A stretch of DNA of 64,000 nt, taken from CAWBVG01 sp963792175 (GTDB taxonomy: Bacteria; Acidobacteriota; Vicinamibacteria; Vicinamibacterales; CAVVIG01). Positions 27,409-36,449 of the stretch are shown one piece after another (positions within the stretch are counted from its first letter, which is position 1; each line of letters opens with the position of its first letter). The notes below the pieces were generated by a model. That model saw only the letters and a list, made by a program, of their open reading frames with translations. It was not told where the DNA came from and did not search any database. Made by a program: the position numbers and the translations under genes. The stretch is from contig CAWBVG010000037.1 in the NCBI GenBank assembly GCA_963792175.1, positions 1 through 64,000 of the forward strand, given 5' to 3'.

Positions 27409-28980
27409 ATGATTGCAGTCCAGGGTGTCTCGATGCGGTTCGGGTCGAAGCTGCTCTTCGACGACGTCACCACCACGTTTTCCACCGGCAGGCGGTACGG
27501 TCTCACCGGGCCGAACGGTGCCGGCAAATCGACGTTCATGAAGCTGCTCACCGGCGAGCTCGATGCGCAGCGCGGCACCGTGGACCGTCCCGGCAAGCTC
27601 GGCGTGCTCAAACAGGACCAGTTTGCCTTCGATCGCGTTCGCGTGATCGACACCGTGATCATGGGCAACCACCGGCTCTGGCAGGCGCTCGAAGAACGCG
27701 AGCGGCTGTACGCCAAGGAGGCGCTGACCGACACGGATGGCATGCGCCTCGGCGAGCTCGAAGGCATCGTCGGCGACGAAGACGGCTATACCGCCGAGAG
27801 CGACGCCGCGATTCTGCTGCAGGGACTCGACATTCCGGAGGCGCTCCACGAGCGGACGATGGCGCAGCTGCAGGGCGGTCAGAAGGTCCGGGTCCTGCTC
27901 GCGCAGGCGTTGTTCGGCCATCCCGAGGCCTTGCTGCTCGACGAGCCGACCAACCATCTGGATCTCGATTCCATCCACTGGCTGCGGGAGTTTCTGCTCC
28001 GGTATGAGGGCACGCTGATCGTGATCTCGCACGACCGCCACTTCCTCAACGCGGTGTGCACGCACATTGCCGACATCGACTACGAGACGATCATCACCTA
28101 CACCGGCGGCTACGACGACATGGTGCTCGCCAAGACCCAGATCCGGACGCGGGTCGAATCGCAGAACGAGCAGCGCGAGAAGAAGATCGCGCAGCTGCAG
28201 GATTTCATCGCGCGCTTCTCGGCCGGCACGCGCGCCAGCCAGGTGATGTCGCGCAAGAAAGAGGTCGAGCGCCTGCAGACGACCGAACTGGCACGCTCGA
28301 ACATCCAGCGCCCCTACATCCGGTTCACGATGAATCGTCCTTCCGGCCGGGTCGCGCTCGAATGCTCGGGCGTCACCAAGGCCTTCGGCGGCGTTCCCGT
28401 CATCACGAACTTCGGGGCCATCGTCAATCGTGGCGAGAAAGTCGTGCTCGTCGGCCGCAACGGTCTTGGCAAGACGACGTTGCTGAAGAGTCTGCTGGCC
28501 GAAGACTCCGGCTCGGTCCGTTGGGGTCACGAAGTGTCGATCGGCTACTTCCCGCAGGATCACACCGGGGCGATCGAGAAAGGGCTGACCGCGGTCGAAT
28601 GGCTGCACCGGTTCGACCCCGACGCGTCGCGGCAGGACATCCATGGCCTCCTCGGCCAGATGCTGTTCAGCGGCGAAGAAGGATTGAAGCCGACGGACGC
28701 GCTGTCGGGTGGCGAAACCGCGCGATTGCTGTTCTGCCGCATCATGCTGCAGAAGCCCAATGTGCTCATCCTCGACGAGCCCACCAATCATCTGGATCTC
28801 GAGTCGATCAACGCCCTCAACATCGCCCTCCAGCGCTACGATGGCACCGTGCTGCTGGTGACGCACGACGAGGACCTGATGGAGGAGGTCGGCACGCGCG
28901 TGTGGCACTTCGATCGCGGCGCGATTCAAGACTTCAAGGGCACCTACGAGGAATACACCGCCTCGCTCGTTGAAAGTTAA
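27409..28980 (+). CDS. ABC-F family ATP-binding protein (YbiT-like)
   Basis: 523 residues, two ABC domains in one chain and no membrane segment. Domain 1 has Walker A GPNGAGKST, signature LQGGQKVRV and Walker B ALLLDEPTNHLD; domain 2 has GRNGLGKTT, LSGGETARL and VLILDEPTNHLD. The interdomain linker (about residues 235-300) is the charged helical P-site tRNA-interaction motif. ABC-F proteins act on the ribosome, relieving stalls or giving antibiotic protection; sequence alone does not separate these, though the overall length and linker fit YbiT. The last codons and stop (ES*) fall in a heptamer array. Confidence 0.92.
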   Translation: MIAVQGVSMRFGSKLLFDDVTTTFSTGRRYGLTGPNGAGKSTFMKLLTGELDAQRGTVDRPGKLGVLKQDQFAFDRVRVIDTVIMGNHRLWQALEERERLYAKEALTDTDGMRLGELEGIVGDEDGYTAESDAAILLQGLDIPEALHERTMAQLQGGQKVRVLLAQALFGHPEALLLDEPTNHLDLDSIHWLREFLLRYEGTLIVISHDRHFLNAVCTHIADIDYETIITYTGGYDDMVLAKTQIRTRVESQNEQREKKIAQLQDFIARFSAGTRASQVMSRKKEVERLQTTELARSNIQRPYIRFTMNRPSGRVALECSGVTKAFGGVPVITNFGAIVNRGEKVVLVGRNGLGKTTLLKSLLAEDSGSVRWGHEVSIGYFPQDHTGAIEKGLTAVEWLHRFDPDASRQDIHGLLGQMLFSGEEGLKPTDALSGGETARLLFCRIMLQKPNVLILDEPTNHLDLESINALNIALQRYDGTVLLVTHDEDLMEEVGTRVWHFDRGAIQDFKGTYEEYTASLVES

Positions 28981-29087
28981 AAGAGAAAAGTTAAAAGTTA
29001 AAAGTTAAACTCGAAAAGTGAAAAGTGAAGTCACGCGTCGCAGCGTGGCTGTCTTTTGGTTTTAACTTTTACCTTTTAAGTTTTAAC
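28973..29087. repeat. Pair of inverted heptamer arrays (AAAGTTA / TTTTAAC)
   Basis: AAAGTTA, AAAGAGA, AAAGTTA (x3), then degenerate units to about 29030, facing TTTTAAC, TTTTACC, TTTTAAG, TTTTAAC at 29060-29087. The ABC-F stop codon lies within the first units and the TTG start of the next gene is two bases after the last. The two halves can pair around a GC-rich loop, making a large AT-rich hairpin in an otherwise GC-rich genome. Confidence 0.8.
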
Positions 29088-29088
29088 T

Positions 29089-29271
29089 TTGGAACAGTTC
29101 ACCGTCACCTGCCCCTACTGCGGCGAGCAGGTCGAAATCTATCTCGAGCCAGACGTCCGCGGTACGTTCGTGCAGGATTGCGAGGTGTGCTGCAATCCAT
29201 GGCGCGTCCGGGTCCGCGGCACGGGCGAGGACCGATCGGTCGACATCGGGCGTGCCGATGGCTCAGAATGA
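29089..29271 (+). CDS. CPXCG motif-containing cysteine-rich protein
   Basis: 60 residues, one zinc-ribbon-like domain: TVTCPYCGEQVEIYLEPDVR followed by QDCEVCCNPW, so four to five cysteines in C-x2-C...C-x2-C spacing. This small family is widespread, soluble and uncharacterised. The only usable start is TTG at 29089, directly after a heptamer array and without a normal ribosome-binding site. Its 3' end precedes the PQQ dehydrogenase start by 10 bases. Confidence 0.85.
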   Translation: MEQFTVTCPYCGEQVEIYLEPDVRGTFVQDCEVCCNPWRVRVRGTGEDRSVDIGRADGSE

Positions 29272-29281
29272 CCGGACCTTG

Positions 29282-31351
29282 ATGAATCGGACCTGGCTGT
29301 TCGCCGCGTGTGTCCTGCTGCTCGGCCAGGCCGCCTTCGTGCAACAGGCCGACGAGGGGTGGCCGATGCACGGTGGCGTCGACAACATCCGCTACTCGCC
29401 GCTCGCGCAGATCACTCGTGACAACGTCGCCAAGCTGCAAGTGGCCTGGACGTACGACTCGCACGATGCGTTCAAGGGCTCGGAAATGCAGAGCAATCCC
29501 GTGGTCGTCGACGGGATGCTCTATGTGACGACGCCGACCCTGAAGGTCGCGGCGCTCGACGCCGAAAGCGGCCGCGAGATCTGGAAGTTCGACCCGAGCG
29601 GCGGCGTGTCGAGCGGCGCGCGATTCCGTCACCGCGGCGTCACCGTCCACGACGACCGCGTCTTCGTGACCTATCGCAACTGGCTGTGGGCGCTGGATCG
29701 GAAGACGGGGACGCCGATCGCGTCATTCGGCGCCGAGGGACGCGTGGACCTGCGCGAAGGCCTCGGGATGCCGCCCGATCGCGCCAGCGTCAGCGCCAGC
29801 ACGCCGGGCGCGATCTTCGAGGACCTGCTGATCATGGGCAGCAGCGTCCCGGAAACGCTGCCCGGAACGCCCGGACACATCCGCGCGTTCGATGTCCACA
29901 CCGGCAAGCTGCGCTGGATCTTCCACACCATTCCGCAACCCGGCGAATTCGCGTACGACAGCTGGCCGCCGGACGCCCATCGCCTGATTGGCGGCGCCAA
30001 CGCCTGGGGCGGCGTCACGGTCGATGCCAGAAACGCCATGGTCTTCGCGGCGACCGGATCCGCCTCGTTCGACTTCTACGGCGTCAATCGTCACGGCGAC
30101 AACCTGTTCGCGAACTGCGTCATCGCGCTCGATGCCCGCACCGGCAGGCGGGTCTGGCATTTCCAGGGCATCAGGCACGACGTGTGGGACTGGGACTTTC
30201 CGACGGCGCCGAATCTGGTCACGGTCAGACGCAACGGCCGTCTCGTCGAAGCGGTCGCCCAGGTCACCAAGTTCGGTTACGTCTACGTGCTGGATCGGCG
30301 GACCGGCGCCTCGTTGTTTCCGCTCGCGAATCGACGCGTGCCGCCGTCGGACATCGACGGCGAGAAGCTGGCCGAGTCGCAGCCCTATCCGCTGAAACCG
30401 CCGCCGTTCACGCGCCAGGGTCTGACCGAGGCGATGCTCACCAGGCGCACGCCCGAAGCGCACGAGGCGGTTCTCTCGCGCTTCAAGCAACTCGGGTCCG
30501 GCATGTTCGCACCGCCGACCGAGCGCGGGATCATCGTGTTCCCGGGATTCGACGGCGGCGCCGAGTGGGGCGGCGCGGCGTTCGATCCGCAGAGCGCACT
30601 GCTCTACGTCAACTCGAACGAGATGCCGTGGATCGTGCGGCTGATCCCGAATAACGACACGTCGCTCTACAAGGTGAACTGCGCCAGCTGCCACCGCGAG
30701 GACCGGACAGGCTCCCCGGCGGCGCCGTCGCTCGAACGCATCGGCGAGCGGCGGACGCGCGAGCAGATCGCGACGGTCATCCGCGAGGGCACGGGACGGA
30801 TGCCCGGCTTCCCGGACATGGGTGGGCGCAACATCGCGGACCTGGTGGAGTTCCTGATCACCGGGCGTGACAAAGGCGCAGACCCCAGCGTCACCAGCGA
30901 TCCAAGCTGGCTGAAATACCGCATCGACGGCGAAACGCTCTTCCGGGATCCCGACGGCTACCCGCCGATCACGCCGCCATGGGGGACGCTCAACGCCATC
31001 GATCTCAACGCCGGTACCATCCGCTGGAAAATTCCGCTCGGCGAGTATCCCGAGCTCGCCGCGAAGGGCATGAAAGACACGGGTAGCGACAACTACGGCG
31101 GACCGATTGCAACGGCCGGCGGCCTGCTCTTCATCGCGGCGACGAACTTCGACAAGAAATTCCGCGCCTTCGACAAGCTCACCGGCAAGCTGCTCTGGGA
31201 AACGACGCTGCCGGCGGCCGGCAACGCGACTCCCGCCACCTACCGCATCAACGGCAGGCAGTTCGTCGTCATCGTCTGCGGCGGCGGCAAGAACGGAGCG
31301 CCGTCCGGCAGCTCAGTCGTCGCGTTCGCCCTGCCTCAGGCGCAGCCCTGA
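29282..31351 (+). CDS. PQQ-dependent dehydrogenase with inserted cytochrome c domain
   Basis: 689 residues starting at MNRTWLFAACVLLLGQAAF, a signal peptide; an upstream in-frame ATG would place ten polar residues in front and is less likely. The eight-bladed quinoprotein propeller has typical blades (WPMHGGVDNIRYSPLAQI, WAYD-like repeats, DVWDWDFPTAPNL). A mono-heme cytochrome c domain with C467-AS-C-H is inserted near residue 467 within the propeller, with MPGFP as the probable sixth-ligand region. This architecture matches membrane-linked glucose/alcohol-type quinoprotein dehydrogenases. Substrate cannot be assigned. It would act in the periplasm, passing electrons to the respiratory chain. 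Confidence 0.9.
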   Translation: MNRTWLFAACVLLLGQAAFVQQADEGWPMHGGVDNIRYSPLAQITRDNVAKLQVAWTYDSHDAFKGSEMQSNPVVVDGMLYVTTPTLKVAALDAESGREIWKFDPSGGVSSGARFRHRGVTVHDDRVFVTYRNWLWALDRKTGTPIASFGAEGRVDLREGLGMPPDRASVSASTPGAIFEDLLIMGSSVPETLPGTPGHIRAFDVHTGKLRWIFHTIPQPGEFAYDSWPPDAHRLIGGANAWGGVTVDARNAMVFAATGSASFDFYGVNRHGDNLFANCVIALDARTGRRVWHFQGIRHDVWDWDFPTAPNLVTVRRNGRLVEAVAQVTKFGYVYVLDRRTGASLFPLANRRVPPSDIDGEKLAESQPYPLKPPPFTRQGLTEAMLTRRTPEAHEAVLSRFKQLGSGMFAPPTERGIIVFPGFDGGAEWGGAAFDPQSALLYVNSNEMPWIVRLIPNNDTSLYKVNCASCHREDRTGSPAAPSLERIGERRTREQIATVIREGTGRMPGFPDMGGRNIADLVEFLITGRDKGADPSVTSDPSWLKYRIDGETLFRDPDGYPPITPPWGTLNAIDLNAGTIRWKIPLGEYPELAAKGMKDTGSDNYGGPIATAGGLLFIAATNFDKKFRAFDKLTGKLLWETTLPAAGNATPATYRINGRQFVVIVCGGGKNGAPSGSSVVAFALPQAQP

Positions 31352-31366
31352 AAGGAGGTTGCGAGA

Positions 31367-33076
31367 TCAGGTTAACGCGAAGTCAATCAGCTCCCCCATG
31401 CTCCGAATCGTCGCCGGCGTCCAGTTCGGCGCCTGCCGCAGATACGAGTGCCCATCTCCCCAGAGCAGGCCGAGCAGCGTTTCGGCGACGATGCGCCCGC
31501 CGATGGTGCCGAGCCTGAGCGGTTCTTCGTCGCCCTTGCCGCCTCTGCCGGTTGCGCGCTGGATCCACTCGTACTGCGCCTCCGCGAGCACGTAGTACCA
31601 GAGCGGCGCGCGTCCAATGAAGCTGTCGTGGAGCGAGGCCAGCGTCGGATTGCTGTCCCAGTCCTCGACCACAGCCTTGCCGACGCGCAGATCGCGATCC
31701 CTGATCGGCTCGATCCCCATCGAGCGCGCGACATCCTGGCCGCTCGGCAGCCCCATGCGCAGCCCGCGCAGCAGGTTGCGCTGCGCCAGGTTGGCCGGGT
31801 TGTTCACCGGATCGATCGGGACCGAATGCAGCTGGTCCACCGTCAGCGGCGGTTGCGGCGCGCGCGGCGGCTGGCTGAACTCCGGCAGGAAGCCGAGAGG
31901 ATTCACGAGCGAGGTGTCGATCTTGTACGCCGGCTGGACCCTCCGCTTGCCGACGTTCTTGATCGATCCCTTGACGTCGAAAAAGAGGCTCCAGTCGATC
32001 GCCCACTGCTTCGGGAACTCGCCGAAGCCATTCAGGCCGCGCCGCTGGACGCCGGCAAAGATGAAGAACCGGCCGTCCAGGCCGCGCTCGATTTCGTCGG
32101 GCGTCGCCTTGAGCGGATCGTCGCCGCCGTTCAGCCGCGTGTTCAGGCGGTAGATCGGCCGGACCATCGAGTGGCCGAAGCGATAGGCCGCCGCCGAGAA
32201 CTCGATCGGCATGAACGGATCGGTGCGCCACCGATACAACTGGAACCGCGGCGGGTTCTTCCAGATCGGCAGGTTCTTGCGGCGGTGCGGAAGGATGTCG
32301 TTGACGACATCCTCGCCGCAGATCGTCACCAGGAAATCGTTGACGACAATCCATTGATAGTGCCAGCGCACGTGCTGCTGGATTTCCTGGAAGGTCGCGG
32401 TCTGGTTGGCCGGGTCGTCGACGAGCTTGTTGTGAAACTGCAGGAGGGCGGCATGCAACTGCGAGATGATGACGTTTTCGTCGTTTCGCTTGTCGCCGAT
32501 CAGCGCGCGCTTGGCGCCGTTCGGATCGTTCGGATCGTCGAACCTGGGTAGATCCCGGGCCTTCGTCGCCTGATCCAGATCGAAGAGCGGCCGCCCGAGC
32601 CTGAATTTCTTCCCGTCGTACATGTACGGCTGCTCGTCGGGCCCGCGGCCGTAGACCGAGTCGAGGTCCAGCCGCGGCGTGCGAAAGTCGACCAGGGCCA
32701 TCGGGTCGTTCTGCTGCTGAAGACTGGAGGCTGGATCGAACGTGATGTCGTGGTCGATGAACTGCCCGAGATAGGTGTACCCTGCGGCGATCCCCGCGTT
32801 TTCCTCGTCGTCATGGATCCGCTTCTTCGGATTCTCCTTCGCGGCCGCCGGCAGCCGCGGATCCTTTTCGCCGGTTTCGGGCTCCGCCGTCATGTTGCCG
32901 GTGGCGCCGAGCGTCATCAGCGCCTCGACTGGCCATACGGCCGGGGGCAGCGACCGAAACATCCGGCCGAATCGCCCTTCGAAGAGCGACGACCGCGCGA
33001 CGTACTGATCGCCGCGCACGCCTCCGCCGTGCGCGGCAGGCTGCCGTTTTCTCAGTTCCGGAATGTTCTCGGCCAA
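31367..33076 (-). CDS. Animal-type heme peroxidase
   Basis: 569 residues of the peroxidase-cyclooxygenase superfamily. Distal histidine H109 in YLGQFIDHDITFDP; the RNDENVIISQLHAALLQFHN block; proximal histidine near residue 302 in AAYRFGHSMVRPIYR. These are the defining elements of bacterial 'peroxinectin-like' An_peroxidase proteins. No signal peptide is obvious, which is common for the bacterial group. Start is TTG at 33076 with GGAGGA just upstream. Expected to oxidise halides or small organics with H2O2. It converges with the PQQ dehydrogenase, 15 bases apart. Confidence 0.9.
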   Translation of the reverse strand: MAENIPELRKRQPAAHGGGVRGDQYVARSSLFEGRFGRMFRSLPPAVWPVEALMTLGATGNMTAEPETGEKDPRLPAAAKENPKKRIHDDEENAGIAAGYTYLGQFIDHDITFDPASSLQQQNDPMALVDFRTPRLDLDSVYGRGPDEQPYMYDGKKFRLGRPLFDLDQATKARDLPRFDDPNDPNGAKRALIGDKRNDENVIISQLHAALLQFHNKLVDDPANQTATFQEIQQHVRWHYQWIVVNDFLVTICGEDVVNDILPHRRKNLPIWKNPPRFQLYRWRTDPFMPIEFSAAAYRFGHSMVRPIYRLNTRLNGGDDPLKATPDEIERGLDGRFFIFAGVQRRGLNGFGEFPKQWAIDWSLFFDVKGSIKNVGKRRVQPAYKIDTSLVNPLGFLPEFSQPPRAPQPPLTVDQLHSVPIDPVNNPANLAQRNLLRGLRMGLPSGQDVARSMGIEPIRDRDLRVGKAVVEDWDSNPTLASLHDSFIGRAPLWYYVLAEAQYEWIQRATGRGGKGDEEPLRLGTIGGRIVAETLLGLLWGDGHSYLRQAPNWTPATIRSMGELIDFALT

Positions 33077-33386
33077 ATTCCTCCAGCGTGACGATGATGG
33101 TTGGGATCGTCGTGATCATACGTTTACACATGCGGGTGTCTTCACGATGACATTCGTCGCTTCAGACGTTGTAAACGAAACCGAGTCGTGCGTCTGTCAG
33201 GACGCCGCCGCTACTGTCGAGCTAGTGCGACGGCAGGAACTTGGCGATTTTGCGTCGATCTGTGAAGAAGGGGCGATCGAAAACCATGATAGAACTGGTA
33301 ACTGTTCCATATTGCACAGACAGCGTGTTCGACGATCCGCGACTGTAGCCGGGTCACGCGCAACTTTTTTTTGGAGTCCGTGTCTT
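33077..33386. other. Intergenic region between peroxidase and phosphoesterase
   Basis: 310 bases separating divergent genes. An inverted pair CGTTTACA/TGTAAACG at roughly 33119-33178 could be an operator for either gene. An open frame runs through it into the phosphoesterase, but its residues do not resemble protein and there is a good GGAG before the ATG at 33387. No RNA gene seen. Confidence 0.45.
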
Positions 33387-34592
33387 ATGCCGCCAGGCCT
33401 CGACAATCTCAAACATCTCGTCGTGCTGATGATGGAGAACCGCTCGTTCGATCACATGCTCGGCGGGCTGTTCAAAGAGAACAATGCGATCGACGGGCTC
33501 CGGGGCGACGAATCGAACCCCGACACGACCGGAACGATCGTGAAGGTCCAGCCCAAGGCCAAGTATCAGAGCCAGTTGACGCCGGATCCCGACCACGACT
33601 TCGCGCCGGTCGACCAGCAGATCTTCAACGGCGGCGACGTGCCCGGCATGCAGGGCTTCATCGCCAGCTACTTCAACAAGCAGCGGAACGTCGAGCACTC
33701 GCGCAATGTGATGTATTACTTCGCGCCCGAGAAGCTGCCGGTGCTGACGACGCTGGCGCGCGAGTACGCGGTGTTCAACCGGTGGTTTGCGTCGATTCCC
33801 GGGCCGACACTCTGCAATCGGGCCTTCGCGCATTACGGGACGTCGTTCGGCCACGTCGGCATGGAGCTCTTCTACGCCAACCAGAAGTTCAAGAGCATCT
33901 ACGACCGGGTGATCGACAAGGGGAAGCTGGCCAAGCTGTATTACTTCGACCAGGTCAGCTCCACGCTGGAGGTGGTGAATCTGCTCCAGAACCAGCCACA
34001 GCTGTTCGCCACCTATCCGCAGTTTCTCGACGATTGCAAAGCGGGAACGCTCCCCGATTACTGCTTCGTCGAGCCGAACTACAGCGACCACGACGGCCCC
34101 GGCGGCAACCTGATCGCGTCGGACCAGCACCCCGATCACCATGTGGCCGAGGGCGAGCGGTTCATCGCGTCGATCTACCAGGCGATCCGGAAGAACCCGG
34201 CGCTGTGGGCGAGCACCGCGCTGTTGATCACCTACGACGAGCACGGCGGCATCTACGACCACGTCCCTCCGCCGGCGTGCATGCCGGACGGCTTCGTGGC
34301 GCAGCCGAACGCGACGAAAACCGGCGAGCCGTTTCATTTCGATCGCCTGGGCGTGCGCGTCCCGGCCATTCTGGTCTCGCCGTGGGTGCAGAAAGGCACC
34401 GTCGTGCACAAGCGGGCCGACGGCACCGAACGCATCTTCGAGCACGCCTCGATCCCCAACACGGTGTCGAAGTGGCTGCTACCCGGCTTCAACGACAGCG
34501 ACCGATCGCCTCGCGAAGCGGCGGCCGAAACATTCCTCGATCTTCTGTCGCTGCCGGTCATGCGGCCGGACTGTCCGGAATTCACCCTCTGA
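33387..34592 (+). CDS. Phosphoesterase family protein (phospholipase C / AcpA-like)
   Basis: 401 residues of the PF04185 phosphoesterase family. The N-terminal metal motif KHLVVLMMENRSFDHMLGG, the DPDHDF and EPNYSDHDGPGG blocks and the C-terminal LLITYDEHGGIYDHVPPP with LGVRVPAILVSPW are all present. Relatives are non-specific phospholipases C and acid phosphatases that are usually exported, but this copy starts directly at the catalytic motif with no signal peptide. A longer upstream frame does not supply one. GGAG lies 10 bases before the ATG. Divergent from the peroxidase gene. Confidence 0.9.
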   Translation: MPPGLDNLKHLVVLMMENRSFDHMLGGLFKENNAIDGLRGDESNPDTTGTIVKVQPKAKYQSQLTPDPDHDFAPVDQQIFNGGDVPGMQGFIASYFNKQRNVEHSRNVMYYFAPEKLPVLTTLAREYAVFNRWFASIPGPTLCNRAFAHYGTSFGHVGMELFYANQKFKSIYDRVIDKGKLAKLYYFDQVSSTLEVVNLLQNQPQLFATYPQFLDDCKAGTLPDYCFVEPNYSDHDGPGGNLIASDQHPDHHVAEGERFIASIYQAIRKNPALWASTALLITYDEHGGIYDHVPPPACMPDGFVAQPNATKTGEPFHFDRLGVRVPAILVSPWVQKGTVVHKRADGTERIFEHASIPNTVSKWLLPGFNDSDRSPREAAAETFLDLLSLPVMRPDCPEFTL

Positions 34593-34619
34593 TTTCCATC
34601 AACCCGGAAGGCAACCACG

Positions 34620-34983
34620 ATGGCTGTGACCAAGATCAGCGTTCCGAAGACCCCGAAGAGCGCGTTCAACAAGAACCGTCTGGCGTCGGGCCTCTTGCTG
34701 GCGCAGCTCGAGCATCTCGAGACGGCCTGCTGGCGAGTACCCGCCGCCGAGAAAGAAACGGAAGAAACCGCTGACCGAAGGTCAGGTCGCCGCGCGCATC
34801 CACGAACTGACCAGGGCGTCTGCATCCACAGGCCGCGCACGTGCCGCTGCCCACGCGCGCGGATGATTAGCCACGCGGAAGAACCTGGCGCCGTCCGGCG
34901 GAGGCGCGGCGCCCGCCGGCCGCAAAGCGCCGAAGAAGGCCGCGGCGCCGAAGCGCGGGCGCAACGCCCGCAAGCGAGGCTGA
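34620..34983 (+). CDS. Small basic protein with histone-like tail (frameshifted)
   Basis: Reconstructed, about 120 residues. The intact start reads MAVTKISVPKTPKSAFNKNR followed by LASGLLLAQLEHLETACW. An extra C near 34734 leads to EYPPPRKKRKKPLTEGQVAA-RIHELTR, an extra G near 34816 to LHPQAAHVPLPTRADD, and a missing T near 34867 to LATRKNLAPSGGG and a tail APAGRKAPKKAAAPKRG-RNARKRG with a TGA at 34983. The lysine/alanine/proline-rich tail resembles H1-like or AlgP-like DNA-binding tails. It follows the phosphoesterase by 27 bases and precedes an outer-membrane gene by 3 bases. With three breaks in 360 bases the reconstruction is tentative. Confidence 0.45.
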
Positions 34984-34986
34984 CGG

Positions 34987-36391
34987 ATGCGCATCATCAT
35001 CATCATCGCGTGCGTGCTGACCGCCGCGCCGGCGCTGGCGCAAGGCGAGAGCACGCTCGGGGCCGAGTTTCGAATCGAAGGCGAAGCGCTCAAAGAGGGC
35101 TGCAAGAGCTTCAAGACGTTCGTGAGCTGCGCCTCGACGTTGGCCACGGACCACCCGGTGCACGTCGCCATCGGCAGCATCGCGCCGCAGAACGGGTTCG
35201 CGTTCGGACCGGCGATCACCGCCGAACGCCCGATCGGTGAAAACTGGCGATTCAGCTGGAGCGGTGACGTCGTCGGCGCCACCGGCGGCGCGTGGAGAGC
35301 CGGCGCGTACTTGAAGATGGTTCGCACGGGCGTGCGGCTGCCGATCCCCGTCGGTCCGGGCGCCGGATCGGATGCGTCCGCCGGCATCAGCCCCTATCCG
35401 GTCTTCAACATCTACGCGCAGAACATCTCGTTGCCGACCGTCTCGTACTTCGGCCTCGGGCCCCAACACGACCCTCAGCATGAAATCGATCTTTGACATG
35501 CGGCAAACGATCGTGGGAACCAGCGCGATCTACCCCATCACACGTCTCGGCCGGCTGAATCTGTCGCTGGTCGGCGAGGCAAACGGCCGCTTCGTGGACG
35601 TCGGCGGCGCGAACACGGACAAGGGGCCGTCAATCGACCAGCTCTACACCCCCGTCACCGCACCCGGTCTCCTCGCCCAGCCGGGCTTCGCACAATTCGG
35701 CGAGGGCGTTCGCGTCATGCCGCGATTGGCGAACGGCCGCGTGCGATTGAACTATCTGGGCACGTTTCAGCAATTCCTCGCGGCGTCAGACTCGACATTC
35801 TCGTTCCGACGGTGGACGCTGGATCTGTCGAACGAGTTCGCGCTGTACAAGACCGTGGCGCCATCGCTGACTCGAGACACGAACGACCCGAATCAGTGCG
35901 GTGTGACCCCCGGCGACCTCCGGTGCCCCCCGATGATTCCGCCGGCGGCTTCCCGCAACTACACGGGAAGTATCGGATTCCGCTTGTTCGCGTCGGCGTC
36001 CGGCGTCTCCGCCGGAAATGTGGTCCCGTTCTACTTTCAGCAGACGATCGGTGGCTCCGACATCAACGGCAACCGCGTCCTACCCAGCTACGAAGACTAT
36101 CGCTTCCGCGGTCCGAAGCTGCTCGTGCTGCAGGAGAGCTTCGAGCACTCGATCTTCAAGACACCAGTCGGCATCTGGCTGGCCGCTGAACAGGGTCAGG
36201 TGGCGCTCCAGCAAGAGAGCTTGAGCTTCGACAACCTGGTTCGCAGCTACACATTCGGTCTGACGCTGAGGGCCGGCGGGTTCCCTGCGGTCGTCGCCTC
36301 GTGGTCCACCGGCAGCACCGAAGGTCATCATTTCGCGTTCACGATCAGCACATCGCTGCTGGGAGGGTCGTCCCGACCGTCGCTGCAGTAA
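34987..36391 (+). CDS. Outer-membrane beta-barrel protein (frameshift)
   Basis: 467 residues after removing one C from the CCCC run at 35461-35464. MRIIIIIACVLTAAPALAQG is a signal peptide. The mature protein is a run of amphipathic strands, with LGGSDINGNRVL-like and LPSYEDYRFRGPKLLVLQES segments and a final strand FAFTISTSLLGG, resembling the surface-antigen/BamA-type barrel (GGSxxxRGF-like) without POTRA domains. Probably an outer-membrane pore or surface protein of unknown role. The start is 3 bases after the basic-protein stop, so the two are probably cotranscribed. Confidence 0.75.
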
Positions 36392-36449
36392 ACACGCGCC
36401 TGCGCCCCGGTATCGCGGATTGGTGTGAAGTCCGGCAAGGAGTCGAACA

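Noticed and set aside
34987..35490. Histidine-run peptide (HHHHH) in a frame near 34.99 kb
   Set aside because: It is the signal-peptide coding region (ATC repeats, poly-isoleucine) of the outer-membrane protein read in another frame.
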